Positions 20,280 to 29,193 of a stretch of 34,778 bases of DNA are shown in pieces. The DNA is taken from assembly GCA_027067555.1 (NCBI GenBank), contig JAMOVU010000104.1, positions 1-34,778 of the forward strand, given 5' to 3'. Under the pieces are notes generated by a model. The model saw only the letters and a list, made by a program, of their open reading frames with translations, searched no databases and was not told the DNA's origin. The position numbers and the translations under genes are program-made. The stretch is from Candidatus Aminicenantota bacterium. GTDB taxonomy: Bacteria; Acidobacteriota; Aminicenantia; JAMOAD01. Each line of letters begins with the position of its first letter. Positions within the stretch are counted from its first letter, which is position 1.

Positions 20280-23024
20280 ATGATAGAAAAAGTTACAATA
20301 AAACAATTAAATTTTATAGACATTAAAGAAAAAGAAAGTGATGTCAAATATTGTTCTCTAAAAGAAGTTTATAATAAGATTTTTCCTCTTTTTTCAGAGA
20401 TATTCGATCTTTCAAAAGCTTATGATTCAAGGGCAAAGTTTGCAGAGGATGAAAATTACATTAATACAAGGATTGAAATAGGAGAAATCCTTCTTAATTT
20501 AAGAAATTCTCATAAGGTAAATGGTCTTAGTGATAGTGATTATGAATTTCTGAATGAACTTTTAGATAAATGGAATAAACTTACAACTGAATTTCCTGTT
20601 TTCGGAGGGGATGTTTCAAGGCTTTATTTGTTCTGGTTTTTATCATATATAGATATTTTGGAGAATATATTTTATTCTGAAGTGAAAATAATCTCCTTTG
20701 TTGATCTTTTCTTTTTTGAAAAGATTTTGGATTACATTCTTTCGGAAAAAGGTGAAGAGCAGGCTAAAAAAGAGGAACTCTTCACAGTTTTTGAAAGATT
20801 TAAACCTCCGATAGACCATTACAGAGCATTAAATCTTATCTTATCTCATTTAAAAATAAATAATAAGGAAGTAAGGGATAAACTTTTTGAATTTTACGAT
20901 AATTTGATACCAAAGTTAAAAAACAAAATTAATTACTCAGATCTATTACTTACCAAAGCAAATCATTTGATAAAACAGAAAGAATATCAAAATTCCTTAG
21001 ACCTATTAGAAAAACACAAAAATCTTCTTTTAAAAGAAAAAGCGCGTGAATGGTTAAAAATAATTTCGAAAGTAGTAAATGAAGATTATGAAACAGGGGA
21101 AAGGATTAGAAATTTGTTTAATCGGATAGAATATTTAAACAAGATTATTTTTCTTGTCAGTGAAGAAAGTTTATTTGAATTTGCTTTGATCTTGCTTTAC
21201 GATTTTGAATTAAAAGATGATAAGGTTTTAAAGCTTTTAAATAAGATTTTGGATGAAAAGGAACATGGAATTTTTACAAATGATAAATACGGGCTCCTTT
21301 TGAAAAGATTATGGAAGTATTTAAACGAATCTGATTTTAAGAAGGTAGAAAGTTTTATGAAAAGTTATGGAGAAAACCTCGAAAAATATCTGCCTTTTGA
21401 ATTTCTTAAATTTAAAATCTCATTTTATAAGGTCTCAGGGAAAACGAATGAGTTGGAAAAAGCTTTTAATAATGTTGAATATTTAAAGAAAATTGTAAGA
21501 AAAGCTAAGTTTAAAGAGCTTAGAGAAAAAATATCCATTCTCATTTTATCCGAAATAGAGTTAAAAGCTGAGGCAAAAAATTATCTCCAGAGCATTTCTT
21601 CGATGGATTTAACAAAAATAAAGAAAAAAGAATTGATGAAACTTTATATAAAAGCTCTTATAAAACAAAAAGAGTTTAAGAAAATAAATGAGGAAATTTT
21701 GTTTATTCTTAATAATTACCGACTCTTTTCACCGGAAGTGTTTTTAGAGATTTTATTTGTTATTTATTGGGAAGAGGGAATTAAAAATAGATTACTCGAA
21801 AAAAGGGGGAGGAGTGTTTTTCATTATTTAATTAATGGTTTGGAGTCCAGCTCTTTAAAGGATATTAACAAACTTTTATTTGTTTGGGAAGTTGCCAGCA
21901 GGTATTATCAAAATTATGGAGATTACATTAATATTCTTCTTGAGCTTATTTGGAGAAATTATTTTAAAGAAGCAACTATTTTTAAAGAGGACATTGATCT
22001 TTTGAAAAATTTAACAGAGAAGGATAAAAACTCTCTGGTTTTAGAAGATGAACTGTTTGAAAAAGGTTTCCTATCGGCAGAAAAGATTTTTTCTTCGGAA
22101 TTATTATTTGATTTTTTTAGTAAAAGACAACAGAAAAAAATAAAGCAACTAAACGTTTTATCTTTATTTGATAATCTGAAGTTACTTTTTTCTGAGAAAT
22201 TTTCAAAAAATTTTGCACTAAAATTTATCTCATCCACTGATTTGCAGTTTTTAGAAAATAAAGTAATAGATTTTAGTGTTGGTGATCAGTATCTGTTCTT
22301 TAGTGATAGAAAGGATTTAATTGAAAAAAGAGCGATTCTTTACATGATGCACGGGGAAAAGAGAGAAATTGCATTCTTGAAAAATTACCCGATGGAAGGG
22401 GGGCTTGGAGGTGTTTTTTTTGAGGTAGAAAAGGGGGATCTGTTCTATTACAAAAAATCCAAATTTATAACGGAAATATTCAAATATGATATGAAAAAGA
22501 AAAAGGAAGAGAAGATTTTTGAATTTACAGGTATAATACATGCAGGGAATTTTTTATTAGGGGAAGATAATATCTTTATTGTTGATTATTCATCTTCCAA
22601 ATTGTTAATAGGTAATCTTCAAAAGAAAACAGTAGAAGTGATTGATTTTGATAAGGAAAATATTTTATTCCCCGAAGGTTTGAATTTAGTAGGAGATAAT
22701 CTTTTGATTGGCTTCAGAAATTGTGGTGGGAGGGGTTGTTATGTCAAACTTGATTTGAATGATAAAAGTTTTAAGAAAGTAAAGATACCCTTGAATCTTT
22801 TAAGAGTTGATACGTTTTATTTTCTGGATGAGGATTTGTATTTTGTTTCAGCAAGGAAAAAGCTTTATTTAGTTAAGAACAATGAGATAGTTTTTCTACT
22901 GTATGGAGATGAGTATTTTGATTCATTTTTTAGAATAGATATGAAAAATAATAGATTATACGTTATAGACTCAAAAAATAAAAAACTATATATATTGTTT
23001 TTTGAATTCATTGCTTCATTATAA
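20280..23024 (+). CDS. Uncharacterised 914-aa protein: N-terminal helical-repeat-like region, C-terminal beta-propeller-like region
   Basis: Continuous ORF starting right after the cyclase stop. C-terminus has repeated strand-rich units (NIFIVDYSSSKLLIGNLQ, NLLIGFRNCGGRGCYVKLDLNDKSFKKV, DLYFVSARKKLYLVKNNE, RLYVIDSKNKKLYILFFEF). No signal peptide. Confidence 0.7.
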   Translation: MIEKVTIKQLNFIDIKEKESDVKYCSLKEVYNKIFPLFSEIFDLSKAYDSRAKFAEDENYINTRIEIGEILLNLRNSHKVNGLSDSDYEFLNELLDKWNKLTTEFPVFGGDVSRLYLFWFLSYIDILENIFYSEVKIISFVDLFFFEKILDYILSEKGEEQAKKEELFTVFERFKPPIDHYRALNLILSHLKINNKEVRDKLFEFYDNLIPKLKNKINYSDLLLTKANHLIKQKEYQNSLDLLEKHKNLLLKEKAREWLKIISKVVNEDYETGERIRNLFNRIEYLNKIIFLVSEESLFEFALILLYDFELKDDKVLKLLNKILDEKEHGIFTNDKYGLLLKRLWKYLNESDFKKVESFMKSYGENLEKYLPFEFLKFKISFYKVSGKTNELEKAFNNVEYLKKIVRKAKFKELREKISILILSEIELKAEAKNYLQSISSMDLTKIKKKELMKLYIKALIKQKEFKKINEEILFILNNYRLFSPEVFLEILFVIYWEEGIKNRLLEKRGRSVFHYLINGLESSSLKDINKLLFVWEVASRYYQNYGDYINILLELIWRNYFKEATIFKEDIDLLKNLTEKDKNSLVLEDELFEKGFLSAEKIFSSELLFDFFSKRQQKKIKQLNVLSLFDNLKLLFSEKFSKNFALKFISSTDLQFLENKVIDFSVGDQYLFFSDRKDLIEKRAILYMMHGEKREIAFLKNYPMEGGLGGVFFEVEKGDLFYYKKSKFITEIFKYDMKKKKEEKIFEFTGIIHAGNFLLGEDNIFIVDYSSSKLLIGNLQKKTVEVIDFDKENILFPEGLNLVGDNLLIGFRNCGGRGCYVKLDLNDKSFKKVKIPLNLLRVDTFYFLDEDLYFVSARKKLYLVKNNEIVFLLYGDEYFDSFFRIDMKNNRLYVIDSKNKKLYILFFEFIASL

Positions 23025-23029
23025 AAAGT

Positions 23030-23707
23030 ATGAATAAAATGTTTTTTGCTATTATTCCTATGAAATGCCATTCTGAAAGGATTCCGGGGAAAAATACAAA
23101 AATACTTGCAAACAAACCTTTGTTTTTTTGGGTAATAAACACTCTGATGAAAGTTGATAATATAGAGAAGATAATTATAGATACAGATTGTAAAAAGATA
23201 TCTAACATGGTTACAAATTATTTTGATGTTACGATTTCCATGAGACCTGATTATTTAAAGGGGGATTTTGTTTCTGTTAATAAGATAATAGAACATATTA
23301 TAAATAAATATCCCAATAAGTACTATATCCAAACCCATGTGACAAACCCGCTCTTGAAGGAAAAAACATTAAATGAAGCTATTGAATTTTATTTAAAAAA
23401 TAAGAATAAATATGATTCAGTGTTTTCAGTTACTCGCTATCAGTCACGATTTTACTTTAAAGACGGATCCCCAGTTAATCATGACCCTTCGAAACTTATA
23501 AGAACACAGGATCTTTCACCCCTTTTTGAGGAGAATTCTAATTTTTACCTGTTTTCAAGAGAATCTTTTTTTAAAAACAAGACAAGAATAGGGAAAAATC
23601 CTTTCTTGTATGAAGTTGATAAATTGGAAGCAATTGATATTGATACAGAGGAAGATTTTTTGCTTGCCGAGCTTTTAATGAAAGAAAACATGAAAAATGG
23701 AAGATAA
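23030..23707 (+). CDS. Acylneuraminate cytidylyltransferase-like (NeuA/PtmB type) nucleotidyltransferase
   Basis: MFFAIIPMKCHSERIPGKNTKILANKPLFFWVINTLMKV...IIIDTD; YIQTHVTNPLLKEKTLNEAIEFY; DSVFSVTRYQSRFY; EAIDIDTEEDFLLAE. Confidence 0.88.
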   Translation: MNKMFFAIIPMKCHSERIPGKNTKILANKPLFFWVINTLMKVDNIEKIIIDTDCKKISNMVTNYFDVTISMRPDYLKGDFVSVNKIIEHIINKYPNKYYIQTHVTNPLLKEKTLNEAIEFYLKNKNKYDSVFSVTRYQSRFYFKDGSPVNHDPSKLIRTQDLSPLFEENSNFYLFSRESFFKNKTRIGKNPFLYEVDKLEAIDIDTEEDFLLAELLMKENMKNGR

Positions 23708-24596
23708 AATTTTGGCTTCTATAATAATAAGAGCCTATAATGAAGAAAAGAACATTGGGAAGCTCCTTTCCAAAATAAAAAACCAAAAAGTAAATTTTAA
23801 ATATGAAATCATAGTTGTAGATTCAGGCTCTACTGATAAAACGGTAGAAATCGCAAAAAGGTTTAATACGAAAGTTGTCAATATTAAACCTAAAGAGTTT
23901 TCCTTCGGGTTCTCTTTAAATAAAGGCATAGAAGCTTCTTTAGGTGATATTTGTGTTTTCATAAGTGCTCACTGTTTTCCTGAGGATGACAGATGGCTCA
24001 AAAATATCGTGTTACCTCATTTGGAAGATGAAAAAATAGCTCTTGTTTACGGAAGGCAACGGGGGAACTTTAGAACAAAGTTTTCCGAAAAGCAAATTTT
24101 TAAACAATGGTTTCCGAATAATGGAAAAGGATGTCACGAACACCCCTTCTGCAACAACGCAAATAGTTCTATAAAGAAGAAAATATGGAACAAAGTAAAG
24201 TTCGACGAAGTTTTAACCGGGTTAGAAGATATAGATTGGGCTAAAAAAGTAATATCCATGGGATACAAAATATTTTATAACCCGGACGCAAGAATTATTC
24301 ATGTCCATAATGAAACATGGCAACAAATTATGAATCGCTATAAAAGGGAAGCAATAGCATTTTATACAATATTTCCGAAAGAACATTTCGGAATCTTATC
24401 TTTTGTAAAATATTTTCTGTTGAATGTAACAAAAGATTTTAAAAGCGCATTTGCGGAGGGGGTATTTAAAAAGGAATTTTTGAATGTAATAAAATTCAGA
24501 TACTTCCAATTTTTAGGAACCTATAAAGGAGCAAGATATAAAAAGGAAATCACAGAGGAATTAAAAAAAATATTCTATTACAGAGGTAAAAATTGA
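23697..24596 (+). CDS. Glycosyltransferase family 2 (rhamnosyltransferase-like)
   Basis: LASIIIRAYNEEKNIGKLLSKI...YEIIVVDSGSTDKTVEIAKRF; CNNANSSIKKKIW; LTGLEDIDWAKKVISMGYKI. Confidence 0.9.
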   Translation: MEDKILASIIIRAYNEEKNIGKLLSKIKNQKVNFKYEIIVVDSGSTDKTVEIAKRFNTKVVNIKPKEFSFGFSLNKGIEASLGDICVFISAHCFPEDDRWLKNIVLPHLEDEKIALVYGRQRGNFRTKFSEKQIFKQWFPNNGKGCHEHPFCNNANSSIKKKIWNKVKFDEVLTGLEDIDWAKKVISMGYKIFYNPDARIIHVHNETWQQIMNRYKREAIAFYTIFPKEHFGILSFVKYFLLNVTKDFKSAFAEGVFKKEFLNVIKFRYFQFLGTYKGARYKKEITEELKKIFYYRGKN

Positions 24597-25225
24597 ATCT
24601 ATACGATATATCTATTTTACTAAAGGAAGATATTGTAGTCTGGGAAGATAAATTTAAGCCAGAAATCAAGCAATATTCTTTTATAGATAAAGGAGATTTA
24701 TCAAATACAAGTTGTTTGAAAATGGATCTTCATACGGGAACTCATATGGATCTGCCATATCATTTTATTGAAGAGGGGAAGAAATCGGATGATTTTGACC
24801 TCGGGTATTTTTTTATGAAAGCCATTGTTATAGAATGTAGATGCACTGCTATAGAGAGAAAATTTCTGGAAAGTGTAGAAATTCCCGAAAATGTAAAGGC
24901 TGTTTTGTTTAAAACAAACAATTATCTTTTATACAGAAAGAAAAAATTTTCAAAAAACTATACTTATCTTGATGTTGATGGGGCTAAATTTTTAGTAGAG
25001 AAGAAGATAAAACTTGTAGGGATAGATTATTTATCAATAGAAAAATACGGAGAAAATGAATTCCCCGTGCATAAAATTCTACTTGGAAATAATATATTAA
25101 TTCTTGAAGGCTTAAACCTGGAACATGTAAAAGATGGAAAATATGATTTATTTGCAGTTCCCCTGAAAATAGCAAATGTTGAAGCTCTTCCTGTGAGAGC
25201 ATTTCTTATAAAAAGGGAGGAATAG
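24593..25225 (+). CDS. Cyclase family protein, copy 2 (paralogue of 19653-20279)
   Basis: LHTGTHMDLPYHF metal motif; KLVGIDYLSIEKYGENEFPVHKILLGNNILILEGLNL nearly collinear with copy 1. TTG start overlaps the GT2 stop (TTGA). Confidence 0.88.
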   Translation: MNLYDISILLKEDIVVWEDKFKPEIKQYSFIDKGDLSNTSCLKMDLHTGTHMDLPYHFIEEGKKSDDFDLGYFFMKAIVIECRCTAIERKFLESVEIPENVKAVLFKTNNYLLYRKKKFSKNYTYLDVDGAKFLVEKKIKLVGIDYLSIEKYGENEFPVHKILLGNNILILEGLNLEHVKDGKYDLFAVPLKIANVEALPVRAFLIKREE

Positions 25226-26164
25226 TTGAAGGTTTTAATATCAGCTCCTTATCTTATAGATGATTTTAGCGGATATAAAAAAGTCTTTGAAGAAAAAAAG
25301 ATTGATGTTATTATTGCAAAAGTTAAAGAGAGACTGGAAGAGGATGAACTGCTGAGATATATTAAGGATATTGATGGTGTAATTTGCGGCGATGATAGAT
25401 TTACAAGGAAAGTGCTTGATTCGGCTTTAAAACTCAAAGTTATTGTGAAATGGGGTACAGGTATTGATTCAATAGACAAAGAGTATGCTGAAAGGAAAAG
25501 GATAAAGGTTTTTAATACTCCCGGTGCTTTTACAGAGCCGGTTTCCGATACTGTTATGGCTTATGTCCTTGCTTTTTCAAGAAGAATTATTGAACTTGAC
25601 AGACTAATGAAAGAAGGAAGATGGCAGAAAATAAAAGGTAGATCTCTACGCGAGCTTTCAATAGGAATTATAGGTGTTGGGAATATAGGAAGTGCTGTTG
25701 CAAGAAAAGCAAGAGCTTTCGGTATGAAGATTTACGGAAATGATATAAAAGAAATATCCGAGGATATAGTTAATTTGTACGGTATTGAAATGACCGATTT
25801 AGATTCTCTTCTTCGAAATTCTGATTTTGTAACACTTAACTGTGACTTAAACCCTTCAAGTTATAATCTTATAAATTTGGAGAAATTGAAATTAATGAAA
25901 GAAAGTGCAATACTAATAAATACGGCAAGAGGCCCTATTGTGAATGAGAAGGATTTAGTCTTTGCTTTGAAAAATAAAATTATAAAAGGAGCGGCTTTGG
26001 ATGTTTATGAAAGAGAGCCTTTGCCGGAAAAAAGCCCTTTAAGAACGATGGATAATGTGCTTCTTTCTCCGCATAATGCGAATAGCAGTTATAAGTATTG
26101 GAGGAAAGTACATGAAAATAGTATTAAATTATTATTGGAAAATTTAAGAGAGGAGGGGAAATGA
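25226..26164 (+). CDS. D-isomer specific 2-hydroxyacid dehydrogenase (phosphoglycerate dehydrogenase-like)
   Basis: VIVKWGTGIDSIDKEYAERKRIKVFNTPG; GIIGVGNIGSAVARKARAFGM; ILINTARGPIVNEKDLVFAL; AALDVYEREPLPEKSPL; LSPHNA. Confidence 0.92.
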   Translation: MKVLISAPYLIDDFSGYKKVFEEKKIDVIIAKVKERLEEDELLRYIKDIDGVICGDDRFTRKVLDSALKLKVIVKWGTGIDSIDKEYAERKRIKVFNTPGAFTEPVSDTVMAYVLAFSRRIIELDRLMKEGRWQKIKGRSLRELSIGIIGVGNIGSAVARKARAFGMKIYGNDIKEISEDIVNLYGIEMTDLDSLLRNSDFVTLNCDLNPSSYNLINLEKLKLMKESAILINTARGPIVNEKDLVFALKNKIIKGAALDVYEREPLPEKSPLRTMDNVLLSPHNANSSYKYWRKVHENSIKLLLENLREEGK

Positions 26165-26904
26165 AAAAATATGCTATTATAACAGGAGCTGCTGGTGGGA
26201 TAGGAGCGGCTTTATGTGATGTTTTTTCAAAAAATGGATACATTGTTATCGGGGTAGACAGGAAGGAAGTGAAAAGTTTGAATTACAGGGTCATACAATA
26301 TGATATTAGCAAGTTAGGAAAAAAAGATGGAGAGGAAAAAAAATTTTTTGAAACACTTAGGAATATAATGGAAGGGAATCTTTTTGTTCTTATTAATAAT
26401 GCTGCTATTCAAATAGTAAAAAAAATAGAGGATGTTCAATATGAAGATTGGAAGGAAACACTTGATACAAATCTTTTAGCACCTTTCTGGCTTATACAGG
26501 AGTTCAAAGAAGAACTGAGTAAAAACAAAGGAAGTATAATAAATATTGCCAGCATACACACATATTTGACTAAAGCAAAATTCACTGTTTATACAACAAG
26601 CAAAGGTGCTCTTGTTGCTTTAACAAAAGTTTTGTCTCTTGAACTTGCTCCTGATGTTAGAATTAACGCAATTGTTCCGGCTGCAACGGATACTCCGATG
26701 TTAAGGGATGGGTTTAAGGATAATCCGGAAGGATTGGATGTTCTTGGCAGGTATCATCCCTTGGGGAGAATCGCAAAACCTGAAGAGGTGGCCAAGGTAG
26801 CCTTGTTTCTTGCATCTGACATGGCAAGTTTTATAACCGGAGCTGTTCTAAATGTGGACGGCGGAATCGGAAATGTCTTACATGATCCTGTTTTTGCGAG
26901 GTAA
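26161..26904 (+). CDS. SDR family oxidoreductase
   Basis: YAIITGAAGGIGAALCDVFSKNGY; LINNAAIQ; INIASIHTYLTKAKFTVYTTSKGALVALTK; FLASDMASFITGAVLNVDGG. Confidence 0.94.
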   Translation: MKKYAIITGAAGGIGAALCDVFSKNGYIVIGVDRKEVKSLNYRVIQYDISKLGKKDGEEKKFFETLRNIMEGNLFVLINNAAIQIVKKIEDVQYEDWKETLDTNLLAPFWLIQEFKEELSKNKGSIINIASIHTYLTKAKFTVYTTSKGALVALTKVLSLELAPDVRINAIVPAATDTPMLRDGFKDNPEGLDVLGRYHPLGRIAKPEEVAKVALFLASDMASFITGAVLNVDGGIGNVLHDPVFAR

Positions 26905-26907
26905 GAA

Positions 26908-27969
26908 ATGAAAAGAGTAATAGCAAATAATATTATAAGTGAATTTCATGGTGCGAAAAAATTCATAATAGATGTTTTGAAAAAAGAAAAAATAAAGAAA
27001 ATCTCCATTTGGGGAGCAGGGTTATCTGGAGAAGTTATTTACTATTTGCTTAATGAAAGCAGTGTACTCGTGGAAAATTTTTATGATTCTTATAAAAAGG
27101 GATATTTTCTTGGGAAAAAGATTTTAAATCCTTATAAAAATTTAAAAAGAACCCCTATTATAATTGCGTCTTCTTTACCTGTTGAGAAGCTAAAAGAGAT
27201 TACCGACTTCCTGAATAAAAAGAATGTGAAGTTTTTCTTTGCTAATAATATGAAGTATAAAACAAAGTCTCTTTATGAATTTAAGAACAAACACTTGAAT
27301 CAAAGATGTTTCGTGATTGGTAATGGCCCGAGTTTAAACCTGCTTGATATGAATAAACTTGAGAAGGAAGTAACAATTGGTGCTAATAGAATTTACCTTG
27401 GTTTTGATAGATGGAAGTTGAATTTAAAATATTGGACAATAGAAGATATTTTAGTGGCTGAAGATACGGCTGAAGAGTGGAATAATTTAAAGGGACCGGT
27501 AAAATTTATACCGAATGATTTATCTCATATTGTGACGGATTTTGAAAATGTCGTTTTTTTTAACTTTGTTCGTAATAATTTTGACAAAACGATACCATTT
27601 TTTTCGGATGAGTGGTGTAATTTGTTCTGGGGTGGGACTGTAACTTTTCTTATGCTTCAGATAGCTGCTGTAATGGGATGTTCTCCGATATATTTGATTG
27701 GAGTAGATTTTAATTATGTTAAGCCCAAACATATAACATACGGAAGAAATGAGAAGGAATGGATATCTCATGGGGATGATCCGAATCATTTTCATCCAGA
27801 TTATTTTGGAAACGGAAGAAAGTGGCATGATCCGATGGTAGATAGAATGAAAAAAGCTTTTATCTCTGCAAAAAAATTTTTTGATAAAAAAGATATAAAA
27901 GTGTTTAATGCTACACCAGGAACAAAGTTAGATGTTTTCCCCTTGGTTGATTTTAAAGACTTATTTTAA
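26908..27969 (+). CDS. DUF115/MptE-like or sialyltransferase (GT42)-like protein with N-terminal Rossmann-like domain
   Basis: FVIGNGPSLNLLDMNKLEKEVTIGANRIYLGFD and IAAVMGCSPIYLIGVDFNYVKP match the NGPSL...GxDF pattern of DUF115/CstII-like proteins. N-terminus KISIWGAGLSGEVIYYLLNES. Confidence 0.7.
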   Translation: MKRVIANNIISEFHGAKKFIIDVLKKEKIKKISIWGAGLSGEVIYYLLNESSVLVENFYDSYKKGYFLGKKILNPYKNLKRTPIIIASSLPVEKLKEITDFLNKKNVKFFFANNMKYKTKSLYEFKNKHLNQRCFVIGNGPSLNLLDMNKLEKEVTIGANRIYLGFDRWKLNLKYWTIEDILVAEDTAEEWNNLKGPVKFIPNDLSHIVTDFENVVFFNFVRNNFDKTIPFFSDEWCNLFWGGTVTFLMLQIAAVMGCSPIYLIGVDFNYVKPKHITYGRNEKEWISHGDDPNHFHPDYFGNGRKWHDPMVDRMKKAFISAKKFFDKKDIKVFNATPGTKLDVFPLVDFKDLF

Positions 27970-29192
27970 TGTGTATTATGAATGATTTTCTTAATAATTA
28001 CAGGAAAGCCTCTTTACTGCAAAAGAAAGGGAACTTTGAATCTGCTAAAAAAATATTTGAGGATTTGCTAAAGAAAACTTCGAAAGATAATATTAAGGCC
28101 AATATCTATTATCATCTTTCACAAATAGAGGCTTCGACAAGAAAAAAGGTTGACTTATTAGAAAAGGCATTGGCTTTAAATCCCAGCCATAGAATGGCTC
28201 ATATCCTTTTGAATCTTTTACAAGAAGATTATGTTCAGAAAAGATTGGAAAATGATTCATCGTATGTGATAAAACAATTTTTTGAGAAGTATCCTTTAAA
28301 TATTCAAATTCAAACAATTTCCGGTTGTAATGCTAAATGCAAAATGTGTCCGTATCATAGCTCATGGCAGAAATTTAACCCGGGTAAAATGAGTGATAAA
28401 ACTTTTTTGCATATAATTGAATTATTAAATAGTATTCCATTAGGAAAAGTGTGTTTGTATCTCGAAAATGAACCCTTTTTGGATAAAAAAATCATAGAAA
28501 AAATAAGAATAGTTAAAGAAAATCTACATTACAAGCTTATAGAACTTTCTACAAATCTTTCCATGTTTAATGAGAGATTGATTAAAGAATTATACAATGT
28601 TTTGAAAGATACTCCTCATGAATTATGGATTTCCTGGCACGGTATAGATGAAAACACCTACAGGAACATTATGGGCTTCGATTTTAAAAAGAATATTGAA
28701 AAGTTAAAACTTTATTTTTCGATTACTAAAGGTGAATTAAATACATCTATAAATTCGATCATCGGGAGCAAATTAAATGAATCGAGAATAGAATCCGAAG
28801 ACAAAGTAAAGGTTTTCTTTAATGATATTATTAAAAGTGTGGGGATTGATCCAAAGAAAATAAAACTAAAGATAAAGACTTTTTATTATCATGACAGGGC
28901 GGGTAATATTAACGAAAAAATAACGAATAATAAAATTTCCGAAATGATAGGAAAATTAAAACCTTATTGTGCGAGAATAAGGGAGTGGCTACACTTTATG
29001 TACGATGGAGATGTAATTCTTTGTTGTATGGATTATAAAAAAGAAACTGTAATGGGAAATGTGAATGAATTTAGCTCACTTGAGGATCTCTTGATTTCTA
29101 AAAGATTTGTTAGGATTCAAAAGATGGCTTTGGGAGAAATAGAATCAAACGAAAATTTTATTTGCAAAAGGTGTACCTCTCCGGGTGGATAA
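27969..29192 (+). CDS. TPR-containing radical SAM protein with SPASM-like C-terminal Cys motif
   Basis: IQTISGCNAKCKMCPYHS (CxxxCxxC, 28326-28349); C-terminal MYDGDVILCCMDYKKETVMGNVNEFSSLEDLL...CKRC; N-terminal TPR-like repeats. Confidence 0.88.
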   Translation: MCIMNDFLNNYRKASLLQKKGNFESAKKIFEDLLKKTSKDNIKANIYYHLSQIEASTRKKVDLLEKALALNPSHRMAHILLNLLQEDYVQKRLENDSSYVIKQFFEKYPLNIQIQTISGCNAKCKMCPYHSSWQKFNPGKMSDKTFLHIIELLNSIPLGKVCLYLENEPFLDKKIIEKIRIVKENLHYKLIELSTNLSMFNERLIKELYNVLKDTPHELWISWHGIDENTYRNIMGFDFKKNIEKLKLYFSITKGELNTSINSIIGSKLNESRIESEDKVKVFFNDIIKSVGIDPKKIKLKIKTFYYHDRAGNINEKITNNKISEMIGKLKPYCARIREWLHFMYDGDVILCCMDYKKETVMGNVNEFSSLEDLLISKRFVRIQKMALGEIESNENFICKRCTSPGG

Positions 29193-29193
29193 T

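Noticed and set aside
23020-23025. TATAAA just before the NeuA-like start as a possible promoter
   Set aside because: No -35 at suitable spacing and the distance to the ATG is 4 nt; only 5 nt separates the upstream gene, so read-through is more likely.
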